Source: Rhizobium sophorae (GTDB lineage: Bacteria; Pseudomonadota; Alphaproteobacteria; Rhizobiales; Rhizobiaceae). From it: 64,000 nt of DNA. This document shows positions 53,798 through 62,554 of the stretch, one piece after another. The translations under genes and the position numbers were made by a program. Below the pieces are notes generated by a model. That model ran no database searches. It saw only the letters and a list, made by a program, of their open reading frames with translations, and was not told where the DNA came from. The stretch covers positions 1-64,000 of the forward strand of contig NZ_JABFCN010000011.1 of the NCBI RefSeq assembly GCF_013087515.1. The letters run 5' to 3'. Every line of letters starts with the position of its first letter. Positions within the stretch are counted from its first letter, which is position 1.

Positions 53798-54904
53798 TCA
53801 GCCCTTGAAGCTGCTGGTAAAGGCATCGGTAGCGATGATCGCATCGCGAACAATGGCAACGGAAAGCGGCACCGCCACTTTCCATGTGGGCGAACCCTCG
53901 GCGAGGGCTGCTTCCGCGACCCGCTCGATATCAGCGCGGCTCACGGAGGCGAGGTTGAGGTCGGCGAGCCGGGTGGGAAGGCCGAGCGACCGGCAGAAGG
54001 TGGTCATCTCGCTGATCTCAGCGAGCGGCCGGCCTTCGAGCATCAGCAGGCAAAGGACGCCGAAGGCGACCTTTTCGCCATGGAAGAAGCCGTGGGTTTC
54101 ATCGAGCACCGTCAGGCCATCGTGGATGCCGTGGGCTGCCGAGACGCCGCAATTCTCGAAGCCGAGGCCGGAGAGAAGCGTGTTGGCCTCGATGAGGTTT
54201 TCGACGGCTGATGTCAGCGCACCCCTTTCGGCCGCGAGCTTAGCGTCCAGCGCATCGCGCATCAGCACGTCATGGCAGGCACGCGCGATGGCGATGCCGG
54301 CGGCCGGCGGCAGCATGTTGGGTCGGACGAGATTGTTGGAATTGGAATCGAGGTTGGACCGCGCTTCGAACCAGGTCGAGAGAGCGTCGCCGATTCCGGC
54401 CACGAGAAAGCGCACCGGGGCACGGACGATCACCGCGCTATCTACCACGACGATATCGGGATTGCGGCCGAGGAAATGCGCTTCCTGATAGACGCCCTCA
54501 TCGCTGTAACGCACGGCGATCGCACTGCAAGGTGCATCGGTGGAAGCGATGGTCGGCACGATGACAATGCGTCCGCCGGTCGCGATGGCCGCCATCTTGG
54601 CCGTATCGGCCGTCTTGCCGCCACCTATGCCGACGACGACACTCGCGCCCGAAGATTTTACGAGCGCTGTGACGCGGTCGATTTCACCCTGCGAGCATTC
54701 ACCGTTGAAGCGCTCGAGCTGGTAGGCGAGGCCCGCCCTCTCCATGCTTTCCTTAAGAGTCGGGCCATACTGATCGAACACGAACGGGTCGGCCAGCAGG
54801 AGCGCCTTGTCACCAAGCCCGGAGGCATGTTCACCGAGTCGGGTCAGTTCGCCGGCGCACTGGATGTATTTGTTCGGCCCACCGAAGGAACGGCCACCAG
54901 ACAT
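53798..54904 (-). CDS. gldA: glycerol dehydrogenase-like, iron-containing alcohol dehydrogenase
   Basis: A 368-aa GldA-family enzyme from ATG 54904 (AGGAG 8 nt upstream). The NAD site is VVGIGGGKTADTAKMAAIAT and metal ligands are Asp in VAGIGDALSTWFE, His in GVSAAHGIHDGL and His in THGFFHGEKVAFG, as in GldA. It oxidises glycerol or 1,2-diols and polyols at a secondary carbon. In an operon of polyol enzymes, a C4-C6 polyol or polyol phosphate rather than glycerol may be the substrate. Confidence 0.9.
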   Translation of the reverse strand: MSGGRSFGGPNKYIQCAGELTRLGEHASGLGDKALLLADPFVFDQYGPTLKESMERAGLAYQLERFNGECSQGEIDRVTALVKSSGASVVVGIGGGKTADTAKMAAIATGGRIVIVPTIASTDAPCSAIAVRYSDEGVYQEAHFLGRNPDIVVVDSAVIVRAPVRFLVAGIGDALSTWFEARSNLDSNSNNLVRPNMLPPAAGIAIARACHDVLMRDALDAKLAAERGALTSAVENLIEANTLLSGLGFENCGVSAAHGIHDGLTVLDETHGFFHGEKVAFGVLCLLMLEGRPLAEISEMTTFCRSLGLPTRLADLNLASVSRADIERVAEAALAEGSPTWKVAVPLSVAIVRDAIIATDAFTSSFKG

Positions 54905-54992
54905 GGAGATAACTCCTTTAAGCACAATCGTGCATCAACTTTACATTTGTAGACGAGTGGGCGCAGTTCGCCCGCTCGGCATTCGTTTTGTG

Positions 54993-55754
54993 CTACCAGC
55001 CGCCGTTCACATAGCCGCCATCGACGGGTAGCGTGGTGCCGGTGACATAGAGGGCGGCGGGAGAAGCCAGAAACAGGCAAGTTCCGACGAGATCATCCAC
55101 GGTGCCCCAGCGCTTGAGCGCGGTGCGATGCTTGATCTTGCCGGCATATTCCGGCACCGACCAGAGATCCTGAGTCATCGCGGTCTTGTGGTAACCGGGG
55201 GCGATCGCATTGACGCGGATGCCATCTGGGCCGAATTTGTGCGCCAGCGCTCGTGTCAGGCCGACGATGCCCGTCTTGCTCGCGCAATAGGCCGGCACCC
55301 GGTCATCGGCGAGATAGGACAGCATCGAGGCGGTATTGATGATGGCGCCTTTCGACTGCTTGAGCAGCGGATGCGCCGCCATGGCCAGCCGCATCGCGCT
55401 GTTCATGTTGACGTCGATCACTTCGAGATAGGCATCTTCGTTGAACTCGTTATCCGGCTTGACGATGCCGGCGGCATTGACCAGCACAAAGAGCGAGTCG
55501 AGCGCCGGGACGAACTTGTCGATTGCCGCCCGATCGCGCACATCCAGATGCTCGAACCGGATGCCCGAGAGCGCCGGATCATTCCTGATCTTGTCCAGCT
55601 TCGCCTGTGACGTTCCAGTGGCGACGACCTCCGCACCCATGCCGGCAAAGCCCTGCGCAATCGCCAGGCCGATGCCGCTCGTGGCGCCCGAAACCAGCAC
55701 CTTCTGGCCCGCATAGAGGTCCTTGCGGAACGTATCCAATATCTCTTGCATCAA
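54993..55754 (-). CDS. short-chain dehydrogenase/reductase, copy A
   Basis: A 253-aa SDR. Motifs: cofactor GATSGIGLAIA, VLVNAAGI, catalytic Ser in INTASMLSYLAD and Tyr-Lys in YCASKTGIVG, then the C-terminal VDGGYVNGGW. It resembles gluconate 5-dehydrogenase or polyol-dehydrogenase SDRs. The spacing to copy B is 12 bp. A C-terminal GGYVNGGW supports a tetrameric sugar-type SDR. The exact polyol is unknown. Confidence 0.9.
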   Translation of the reverse strand: MMQEILDTFRKDLYAGQKVLVSGATSGIGLAIAQGFAGMGAEVVATGTSQAKLDKIRNDPALSGIRFEHLDVRDRAAIDKFVPALDSLFVLVNAAGIVKPDNEFNEDAYLEVIDVNMNSAMRLAMAAHPLLKQSKGAIINTASMLSYLADDRVPAYCASKTGIVGLTRALAHKFGPDGIRVNAIAPGYHKTAMTQDLWSVPEYAGKIKHRTALKRWGTVDDLVGTCLFLASPAALYVTGTTLPVDGGYVNGGW

Positions 55755-55766
55755 ATCCTCCTCAAA

Positions 55767-56540
55767 TTACCAGGCAGTGTAGCCGCCATCGGCGGTCACG
55801 ATTGAGCCGGTCATCAGGCTCGCCGCGTCGGATGCGAGAAACAGGATGACGGCGGCGACTTCCGGCGGCTGGCCCATCCGGTTCATGGGCGTATTGCCGA
55901 CCCAATGCTTCATCATTTCGGGGTCGTCATAAACGTAACGGGTCAGTTCGGTCTCGATATAGGTCGGGGCGACCGCATTGACGCGGACGTTGCGCGTCGC
56001 CCATTCCGCGGCGAGCGAGCGCGTCAGGTGGTGCACGCCGGCCTTGGATGCATTGTACTGCGCCTGTTCCTGCGGCCGGTTGACGATCTCGGCGGACATC
56101 GAGCCGACATTGACAATATTTCCGCCGCCCTGTTCCAGCATCGCCTTGCCGAACGTGCGGCAGCACCAGAACAGGCCGTTGAGATTGACGTCGATGACCT
56201 TGAGCCAGGTCGGATCGTCCATGGTCTCGGCAGGACGGTTGGAAATGGCGATGCCGGCATTGTTGACGAGAATATCCACCCGGCCATGCTTGGCGACGAT
56301 CGCCGCATGCACGCGCTCGACGGCGCGGGGATCGGTGACGTCGAGTGTCTCGCTGTCGACCGAACGGCCCTTGGCACGAAGCTCTTTGGCCGCTTTGGCT
56401 GCTGCCTCGCCGTTCATGTCGGTGATGACGACCGTGGCGCCGGCTTCGCTCAGCGCATCGGCCGTGGCAAAGCCGATGCCGCGCGCGGCACCCGTGACAA
56501 CAGCCGTCTTGCCCTTGAGGCTGAACAATTCGAGATACAT
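55767..56540 (-). CDS. short-chain dehydrogenase/reductase, copy B
   Basis: A 257-aa SDR from ATG 56540 (GAGGAAAGA upstream); the longer frame to 56933 is read-through into kinase antisense and is ignored. Motifs: GAARGIGFATA, ILVNNAGIAIS, Ser in VGSMSAEIV, YNASK, and the end VTADGGYTAW. The ending ADGGYTAW and SNRPAETMDDPTW look like xylitol/D-arabinitol-type polyol dehydrogenases. With copy A it suggests two oxidation steps or two stereoisomers. Confidence 0.9.
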   Translation of the reverse strand: MYLELFSLKGKTAVVTGAARGIGFATADALSEAGATVVITDMNGEAAAKAAKELRAKGRSVDSETLDVTDPRAVERVHAAIVAKHGRVDILVNNAGIAISNRPAETMDDPTWLKVIDVNLNGLFWCCRTFGKAMLEQGGGNIVNVGSMSAEIVNRPQEQAQYNASKAGVHHLTRSLAAEWATRNVRVNAVAPTYIETELTRYVYDDPEMMKHWVGNTPMNRMGQPPEVAAVILFLASDAASLMTGSIVTADGGYTAW

Positions 56541-56547
56541 TCTTTCC

Positions 56548-58068
56548 TCAACCTTCCTGCAATTGTGTCTCAGCCAGCGCGTCGAGATCGTCATAGAGCG
56601 ACTGGCTATTGAAATAGAGCTTGTCGAAGATCGGCTGCATGCGGCTGTAGCGTTCGTGCCAGGCTGGATCAGGCTGAATTTCATCGGCATAGCGGACATA
56701 GGCCGAGATCGCGTCATCGAGCGAAGACATGGCACCGGTCGCGACCGCGCCCATAGCCGCGCAGCCGAGGATGCCGCATTCCTGCTCCTCGGGCACCACG
56801 ATCGGCACGCCGTAGATGCTCGCCTTGATGCGGAGCCAGAGTTCGGTCTTGGCACCGCCGCCGGAGGCGATGGCGCGTTCGATCTTCTGGCCGGACGCAT
56901 TTTCCATGATCTTGAGATGCCGCGCGCCGGCAAAGGCCACGCCTTCGAGGATGGCGCGGTTGAGATGGCTCAGGCCATGAGCGGCACCGAGACCGAAGAA
57001 CTGGGCGCGAGCATTGCGATGGGTGCCGAGCCGTTCTCCGGTCAGGAAGGGCAGGAAGAACAGGCCATCGGACCCCACGGGTGCGGCGTCGGCTCGGGCA
57101 ACGAGCTGGTCATAGCTTTCCTTGCCCTCATGCAGCGCGCGGCGCGCCCAGCGCATGGCGTCGCCGCCGGTTTCGAGCAGCACGAACGGCCCCCAATTGC
57201 CCTCGACCGTCGCAACGTTGGAGATATCGGGATCGAGCAGCGGCGCGCGGGCGATCAGCGTCAGGATGCAGGATGTGCCAGTCACATCGGAGACGAGGCC
57301 GGGTCGCGACGTGCCGGAGCCGAGCAGTGCGACCGGATAATCCGCACCACCTACAAGCACCGGCGTACCGGTGGCGAGGCCGGTCTCGGCCGCAGCCGCC
57401 TCGGTGATGGCCCCGAGGATTTCCAATGGATTGCGGATCGGCGGCAGTTTCGACACATCGAGGCCAAGGCGTTTCACCATGGCTGGCGACCACGCCCGCG
57501 TCCCGGGGTTCATCAGGAACGAGCACGACGCATCGCCTTCATCCATGGCGATTTCGCCGCTCAGACGGAGGTTGATGTAGTCCTTCGGCATGATGACGTG
57601 GGTGGCCTTGGCATAGGCTTCCGGATCGTGGTCTCGCAACCAGGCGAGCTTGAAGCCTGGCCAGGCCGGCGTTGGCGGATTGCCGCTTTCGGCGAGATAG
57701 GCGATGGGCGCATTGTCACGCTCGAAATCGCGGACCAGGTCGATCGTGCGCTTGTCGTTCCACAGCGGCACCGCGTCGCGCATCAGGCGGCCATCGGCAT
57801 CGACCAGCACGGTGCCGTGCATCTGGCCACAGGCGACGACGACGGAGATACGGCTCTTCGCATCCGGCACTTCGGCAAGCACACTGCGGATGCTTGCCAC
57901 GACGCCCGCCCACCAATCCGCCGGGCGCTGTTCGGCCCAACCGAAGCGCGGCACGATCTGGTCGTGTTCACGGGCAGCGATGGTGACGATCCTGCCCGCC
58001 CCATCGACCAGGGCGGCGCGGACGCTTCCCGTGCCGACATCGATCGCGAGCGTGAGGGCGGAGGTCAT
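56548..58068 (-). CDS. FGGY-family carbohydrate kinase (xylulokinase-like), copy 2
   Basis: A 506-aa kinase. N-terminal LAIDVGTGSVRAALVDGAGR, substrate segment VACGQMHGTVLVDADGRLMR and PLWNDKRTID, ATP part ASGGGAKTELWLRIKASIYG and GCAAMGAVATGA are xylulokinase-like. It lies 19 nt after the permease stop and 7 nt before SDR copy B. The substrate is probably a ketose such as xylulose or an analogue formed by an SDR. Confidence 0.9.
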   Translation of the reverse strand: MTSALTLAIDVGTGSVRAALVDGAGRIVTIAAREHDQIVPRFGWAEQRPADWWAGVVASIRSVLAEVPDAKSRISVVVACGQMHGTVLVDADGRLMRDAVPLWNDKRTIDLVRDFERDNAPIAYLAESGNPPTPAWPGFKLAWLRDHDPEAYAKATHVIMPKDYINLRLSGEIAMDEGDASCSFLMNPGTRAWSPAMVKRLGLDVSKLPPIRNPLEILGAITEAAAAETGLATGTPVLVGGADYPVALLGSGTSRPGLVSDVTGTSCILTLIARAPLLDPDISNVATVEGNWGPFVLLETGGDAMRWARRALHEGKESYDQLVARADAAPVGSDGLFFLPFLTGERLGTHRNARAQFFGLGAAHGLSHLNRAILEGVAFAGARHLKIMENASGQKIERAIASGGGAKTELWLRIKASIYGVPIVVPEEQECGILGCAAMGAVATGAMSSLDDAISAYVRYADEIQPDPAWHERYSRMQPIFDKLYFNSQSLYDDLDALAETQLQEG

Positions 58069-58087
58069 GCGAATTGCCCCTCCAGCC

Positions 58088-59083
58088 TCAGCGCTTCAAC
58101 GAGCCGGTCGAGTATTGCAACAGCATGGCGACGACGATGATAGCGCCCATATAGACCTGCTGGTGGTAGCCCGGCACGCCGGCGAGGTTCATGATATTAG
58201 CGATGATGCCCATGACCAATGCGCCGAGCAGCGTGTTGATCACACCGCCCTTGCCGCCCATGAGGCTCGCGCCGCCGATCACGACTGCAGCGATGACATT
58301 GAGCTCGGCGCCGACGCCGACCTGCGCCGAACCCACCCCGGTGCGACTGGACGAAATGATGCCAGCAACCGCCGCTAGTACGCCGGAGATCATATAGACC
58401 GCGAGAATGTAGCGCGGTACGGCGATACCGGACAGGCGGACGGCCTCCTCGTTGGAGCCGATAGCCGTGACGATGCGGCCGAAGCGGGTGAAATTGAGCA
58501 CCACGCCACCGACGATGAAGACGGCGAACATCAGCAGCACCGGCTGCGGAATGCCGAACAGGAAGCCCGAGCCGAAACGGCTGAAGGCGGCACCCGCCTC
58601 GTCGAGCGGTATCGGCCGGCCCTCGGAGATGATCAGCGAGAGGCCACGCGCAATGGCCATCATCGCCAGCGACATGACGAAGGAAGGTAGCCGCAAATAG
58701 GCGATGAAGCCGCCGCTTACCAGGCCGCAGAGTGCGCCGCAGGCGAGAACCATGAGAATGGTGGTCACGGCGCCGTAGCCGGAAATTGCACAGAAATAGC
58801 CGGTCAGGACCGAACCCAGCGCCATGACGGAACCGACGGAGAGGTCGATGCCGCGCGTCAGAATGACGAACAGCATGCCGACCGCCATGATGCCCGCGCT
58901 GGACGCCACTTGGCGCAGCACGTTGAGGATATTGCCACGGCTGAGGAAGTTCTCCGACCATATCGTCGCAACAACGACTAGCACGAGGAAAATCGCGAGC
59001 GTGCCGAAGCGTTGGATGATGGACCGGTAATCGACCTTGGTCTTTTCTTCCGGCTGCATGGCGGTGTCTGTCGTGCTTGTCAT
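58088..59083 (-). CDS. sugar ABC transporter permease (RbsC family)
   Basis: A 331-aa permease with a cytoplasmic N-terminal tail, then hydrophobic segments such as GTLAIFLVLVVVATIWSENF and LFVILTRGIDLSVGSVMALG. RbsC motifs AVVIGGASLMGGKGGVINTL and PRYILAVYMISGVLAAVAG are present. ATG start overlaps the ATPase stop by 4 nt. It probably works as a homodimer with the RbsA-type ATPase. Confidence 0.93.
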   Translation of the reverse strand: MTSTTDTAMQPEEKTKVDYRSIIQRFGTLAIFLVLVVVATIWSENFLSRGNILNVLRQVASSAGIMAVGMLFVILTRGIDLSVGSVMALGSVLTGYFCAISGYGAVTTILMVLACGALCGLVSGGFIAYLRLPSFVMSLAMMAIARGLSLIISEGRPIPLDEAGAAFSRFGSGFLFGIPQPVLLMFAVFIVGGVVLNFTRFGRIVTAIGSNEEAVRLSGIAVPRYILAVYMISGVLAAVAGIISSSRTGVGSAQVGVGAELNVIAAVVIGGASLMGGKGGVINTLLGALVMGIIANIMNLAGVPGYHQQVYMGAIIVVAMLLQYSTGSLKR

Positions 59084-60591
59084 GCCTGGCCACCCTGATT
59101 TGCTGTTAGTGCGCCGCCTGTCATCGACAGGCCCAGCAGATTTTCTTCGCTATAGGTCTCGGGCGTCAGTTCGCCGCGGATGCGGCCCCGCCCCATGGCG
59201 AGCACGCGATCGCAGAGACCGAACAGTTCCTGATGCTCGGACGAGATTACGAGCACAGCCTTGCCATCCTCGGCGAGCTTGTTGACCAGCGCATAGATTT
59301 CGCTCTTGGCGCCGACATCGACGCCGCGTGTGGGTTCGTCGAGAATGATGACATCGCCGTCGGCGTGGAACCACTTGGCCAGCACGACCTTCTGCTGGTT
59401 GCCGCCGGATAGGCTGGACACCGGCGCATCCACGCTCGATGCCTTGAGCCTGAGACTCTTGCCCAGTGCCGTGACATCAGCGCGTTCTTGGGTCCGCTTG
59501 AGGAAGCCGAAGGCATTCACCACCGACGACATTTTTGCCATGGTGGAATTGACGCGGATCGGCTTGTCAAGAATGACGCCCTGCTGCTTGCGGTCCTCCG
59601 GCACCAGGCCAATTCCGGCTTCCACTGCGTCCTTGGGCGATCTCGGCTTGAGCATCTTGCCCTTGAGCGTGATCGTGCCGCTCTCCAGCGGATCGGCGCC
59701 GAAGATAACGCGGGCGACTTCCGTGCGGCCCGAACCGATCAGGCCGCCGAGGCCGACGATCTCGCCTGATCGAACCGAGAAGCTGACATCACGCACCATG
59801 CGCCCAGCATTGAGATGTTCGACCTTGAGCATTTCCTGGCCGATGACACGCTTGCCGCGCTCGGGGAACATGGCCGATATCGGCCGGCCGACCATCATGC
59901 GGATGATGTCGTCGATCTTGACATCGCTGGTGGCAACCGTGCCGACAGTCTGGCCGTCCTTCATCACGGTCATGCGGTCGGCAATGTCGAAGACTTCCTC
60001 GAGGCGGTGCGAGATATAGACGATGCCCACGCCCCGATCGCGAAGGCCGCGGATGATCTCATGCAATTTCATCGCATCCTGCGCGGCGAGCACGGCCGTC
60101 GGCTCGTCGAAGACGATGATCTTGATATCCCGCGACAGCGCCTTGGCGATCTCGACCACCTGCTGGTGGGCAACCGCGAGCGTGCCGGCTATGCGGCCGG
60201 GATCGATCTTGAAGCCGAGGCGATCGATAAGGTCCTTGGCACGCTTGCGCAGGCTGGCATGGGAAATGACACCGGGCAGTTCGCCCAGGAAGATATTTTC
60301 CGCTACGGTCAGGTCGGGCGCCAACGCCAGTTCCTGATGAATGATGACAATGCCGAGCGCACGCGCATCCCGGGGATCGCGGAAGACGACCGGCTTGCCA
60401 TCGATGACGACTTCGCCGTGGCTGGGAACCATTTCGCCGCCGAGGACCCGCATCAGCGTGGACTTGCCGGCGCCGTTCTCGCCGAGCAGGGCGTGGACCT
60501 CGCCGGGCCGGACATCGAAACCCACCGATTTCAAGGCGTGGATGCCGCCAAACGACTTGGAGATGGACTTGAGTTTGACAAGTTCGGTCAC
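59080..60591 (-). CDS. sugar ABC transporter ATP-binding protein (RbsA family)
   Basis: A 503-aa double ATPase. GTG at 60591 (GGAG 8 nt upstream) gives the normal N-terminus VTELVKLKSISKSFGGIHAL. First domain: Walker A GENGAGKST, Walker B IIVFDEPTAVLAAQD. Second: GLIGSGRTEVARVIFG, LSGGNQQKVVLAKWF and VIILDEPTRGVDVG with intact Glu. It energises sugar or polyol uptake by the neighbouring permease and binding protein. Confidence 0.93.
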   Translation of the reverse strand: MTELVKLKSISKSFGGIHALKSVGFDVRPGEVHALLGENGAGKSTLMRVLGGEMVPSHGEVVIDGKPVVFRDPRDARALGIVIIHQELALAPDLTVAENIFLGELPGVISHASLRKRAKDLIDRLGFKIDPGRIAGTLAVAHQQVVEIAKALSRDIKIIVFDEPTAVLAAQDAMKLHEIIRGLRDRGVGIVYISHRLEEVFDIADRMTVMKDGQTVGTVATSDVKIDDIIRMMVGRPISAMFPERGKRVIGQEMLKVEHLNAGRMVRDVSFSVRSGEIVGLGGLIGSGRTEVARVIFGADPLESGTITLKGKMLKPRSPKDAVEAGIGLVPEDRKQQGVILDKPIRVNSTMAKMSSVVNAFGFLKRTQERADVTALGKSLRLKASSVDAPVSSLSGGNQQKVVLAKWFHADGDVIILDEPTRGVDVGAKSEIYALVNKLAEDGKAVLVISSEHQELFGLCDRVLAMGRGRIRGELTPETYSEENLLGLSMTGGALTANQGGQA

Positions 60592-60614
60592 AGTGGTGCT
60601 CCGGACAGAAGGCA

Positions 60615-60650
60615 ATGAGACGACGGAGGAGTTGGGCCCCGCCGTCTCAT
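60615..60650. terminator. hairpin after the polyol binding-protein gene
   Basis: ATGAGACGACGG (60615-60626) pairs with CCGCCGTCTCAT (60639-60650) with one mismatch. It lies between the binding-protein stop (60687) and the ATPase start (60591). This matches the arrangement seen in the three other ABC operons. Confidence 0.65.
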
Positions 60651-60686
60651 CTCTACGACTTGTACAGCCGTCTCGGGAGAAGAGTG

Positions 60687-61655
60687 TCAAAAGACAGCGT
60701 CGGCACGGTAATACTTGTCGACATTGTCCTTGGTGATAACGTCAGGCGTCGTCAGGTTGAGCTTCGGGAAGTTGTCCGGCAGTTCGCCCTTCACCGCCTT
60801 AAGGCCGATATCGACCGCCGTGCGGGCCACGAGATCGGGATCGTTGAGGCCGGTTGCGCCGTATTTCCCATCCTTGATGAGGGCGAGCGCTTCCTTCTGG
60901 CCGTCGGCAGCGGCGAGCGCCAGCACGTCGGTCTTGCCCTGGGCTTCGAGCGCCTTCATCGCGCCAAGCACCATGGAGTCGTTCTCACCGAGCACGACAT
61001 TGGCGTCCGGATGCGCGGTCAGCAAGTCTTCCATGGCAGCGAGACCGCCTTCGTGGGCCCAGCCGCCCCAGCCCTGGCCGACGACTTCGAAGCTGACCTT
61101 GCCTTCGTTGACCAACTGGCCTTCGACGAGCCCCTTGAAGACGCCGAGACGGCGATCGCGGCCGACTTCATTGCCCTTGTCGCCCGAGAGAAGGATGATC
61201 CTCATCGGCTTGCCCTGCATGGCCTTGGCAAGCCACTGGCCGACGAGGTAGCCGTTCTGGTCATTCGACGAACGGACCTGGGTGATGACATTGGCCTTCG
61301 TGCTGATCGAGGAATCCATGACCACAACCTTGACGCCGGCAGTGGTGGCAGCATCAGCGGCGGCAACGAGACCTTCCGGATCACGCGGGTTGAGGATCAG
61401 CAGATTGACGCCCTTGGCAACCATGTCTTCGACGTCGGCGATCTGCTTGGCCATGTCGTTCTGACCGTCGGCGCTGGTCACTTCGCAACCGGCCTTTTTG
61501 GCCTGGTCCTCGGCGGCGGCAACCTGTGCGGCGAAATAGGGAGCGCCGAGCGTGTACATCGCGATGCCGACCTTGCAATCGGCAGCCTGTGCAGCGCCGA
61601 ACGAGCCAACACTCATGACGGCAGCCAGCACGCATCCTGATAGGGTAATCTTCAT
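60687..61655 (-). CDS. sugar/polyol ABC transporter substrate-binding protein (RbsB-like)
   Basis: A 322-aa Peripla_BP_4 protein from ATG 61655 (GGAGGAGAAACCC upstream). Signal peptide: MKITLSGCVLAAVMSVGSFG then AAQA. The mature start DCKVGIAMYTLGAPYFAAQV, then GVNLLILNPRDPEGLVAAAD and VLGENDSMVLGAMKALEAQG are typical for ribose/xylose/polyol binding proteins. First gene of the nine-gene minus operon, divergent from the cupin isomerase gene. Confidence 0.92.
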   Translation of the reverse strand: MKITLSGCVLAAVMSVGSFGAAQAADCKVGIAMYTLGAPYFAAQVAAAEDQAKKAGCEVTSADGQNDMAKQIADVEDMVAKGVNLLILNPRDPEGLVAAADAATTAGVKVVVMDSSISTKANVITQVRSSNDQNGYLVGQWLAKAMQGKPMRIILLSGDKGNEVGRDRRLGVFKGLVEGQLVNEGKVSFEVVGQGWGGWAHEGGLAAMEDLLTAHPDANVVLGENDSMVLGAMKALEAQGKTDVLALAAADGQKEALALIKDGKYGATGLNDPDLVARTAVDIGLKAVKGELPDNFPKLNLTTPDVITKDNVDKYYRADAVF

Positions 61656-61703
61656 GGGTTTCTCCTCCGATTCCATGACATGGAAGCAATGCGGCCTCCT
61701 TTT

Positions 61704-61718
61704 TGTAGTTAAAATACA
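61704..61718. promoter_or_regulatory. operator-like palindrome upstream of the polyol operon
   Basis: TGTAGTTAAAATACA, with TGTA/TACA ends. It lies about 50 bp before the binding-protein ATG. It shares TGTAGTxxAAxTAC with a cleaner palindrome at 61875-61887. Confidence 0.45.
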
Positions 61719-61874
61719 TTTTTCTCACAGCGTCAAGCCGCCGCTCCCCCCACTTTAATGAACTGCGCGCACAATGATGACCCTTATTGCGGTGCAAACC
61801 AGTATTTTGCGTCGCAGCGGTCAAAAATGAAGCGGTTTGGCGGGCTCCATCACTTGCGCTTCAATCGCCGTTAT

Positions 61875-61887
61875 GTAGTATAACTAC
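61875..61887. promoter_or_regulatory. operator-like palindrome upstream of the cupin isomerase gene
   Basis: GTAGTATAACTAC is a perfect 5-bp inverted repeat around ATA, 24 bp before the ATG at 61911. With the related site at 61704-61718 it brackets the divergent promoter region. The regulator is not in this window. Confidence 0.6.
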
Positions 61888-61910
61888 CGGAAACGAACTG
61901 GAGGATAGCA

Positions 61911-62537
61911 ATGGCTTTGTTTGAGCCGGGCATCGGATATGTCGACATCGCAGCCGGACAGCTGAAAGGCGCCACCAACCGCTATGTGAAGACATTCCGC
62001 GATCTGGAAGGCCTCTATGAGGACGCCGAAGCGTTTGCGGCGGTCGTCGCCGCGCGCGGCGATGAGGTTGCCTATGAAGTCACCGACTACAAACCTTCGG
62101 CAAATGCCGGCGACATCATCATCGGCGTCACCCGCATGGAACCCGGCAAGGTGGGCCGAGAATATCACATGACGCGCGGCCATATCCACGCACGGCCGAA
62201 CCGGCCGGAAATGTATTACGGTGAAAGCGGGCTCGGCGTCATGCTGCTCGAAAGCCCGGCAGGTGATATCCGCACCGTCGAGATCGGCCCCAAGGCGATT
62301 TGCTATGTGCCGCCGTTCTGGATTCATCGTTCGGTCAACGTCGGCAGCGAGCCGCTGGTCATGACCTTCGCCTATCCCGCCGATTCCGGCCAGGATTACG
62401 ACGTCATCGCCAAGGCAGGCGGCATGAAGAGCCGCATCGTCGATGACGGCAGGGGCGGATGGAAGGCCATCGACAACACCGCCTATTTGACCCGGCCGCA
62501 GGCGCTGGTCGACAGCATCATGGCTAGGCTCGACTAG
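61911..62537 (+). CDS. cupin-type glucose-6-phosphate isomerase family protein
   Basis: A 208-aa cupin of the archaeal phosphoglucose isomerase family. The metal motif is in HMTRGHIHARPNRPEMYYGE (HxH plus Glu) and the later His in CYVPPFWIHRSVN. The family was characterised as G6P isomerase in Pyrococcus; bacterial members next to polyol genes may isomerise other aldose/ketose phosphates. GGAGGATAGCA lies upstream of ATG 61911. First of a plus operon with the shikimate dehydrogenase-like gene 17 bp downstream. Confidence 0.9.
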   Translation: MALFEPGIGYVDIAAGQLKGATNRYVKTFRDLEGLYEDAEAFAAVVAARGDEVAYEVTDYKPSANAGDIIIGVTRMEPGKVGREYHMTRGHIHARPNRPEMYYGESGLGVMLLESPAGDIRTVEIGPKAICYVPPFWIHRSVNVGSEPLVMTFAYPADSGQDYDVIAKAGGMKSRIVDDGRGGWKAIDNTAYLTRPQALVDSIMARLD

Positions 62538-62554
62538 CGAGGGGGAGGATCACG

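Noticed and set aside
55978..58140. 720-codon plus frame
   Set aside because: Fully antisense to SDR copy B and kinase copy 2, both of which have clear motifs.
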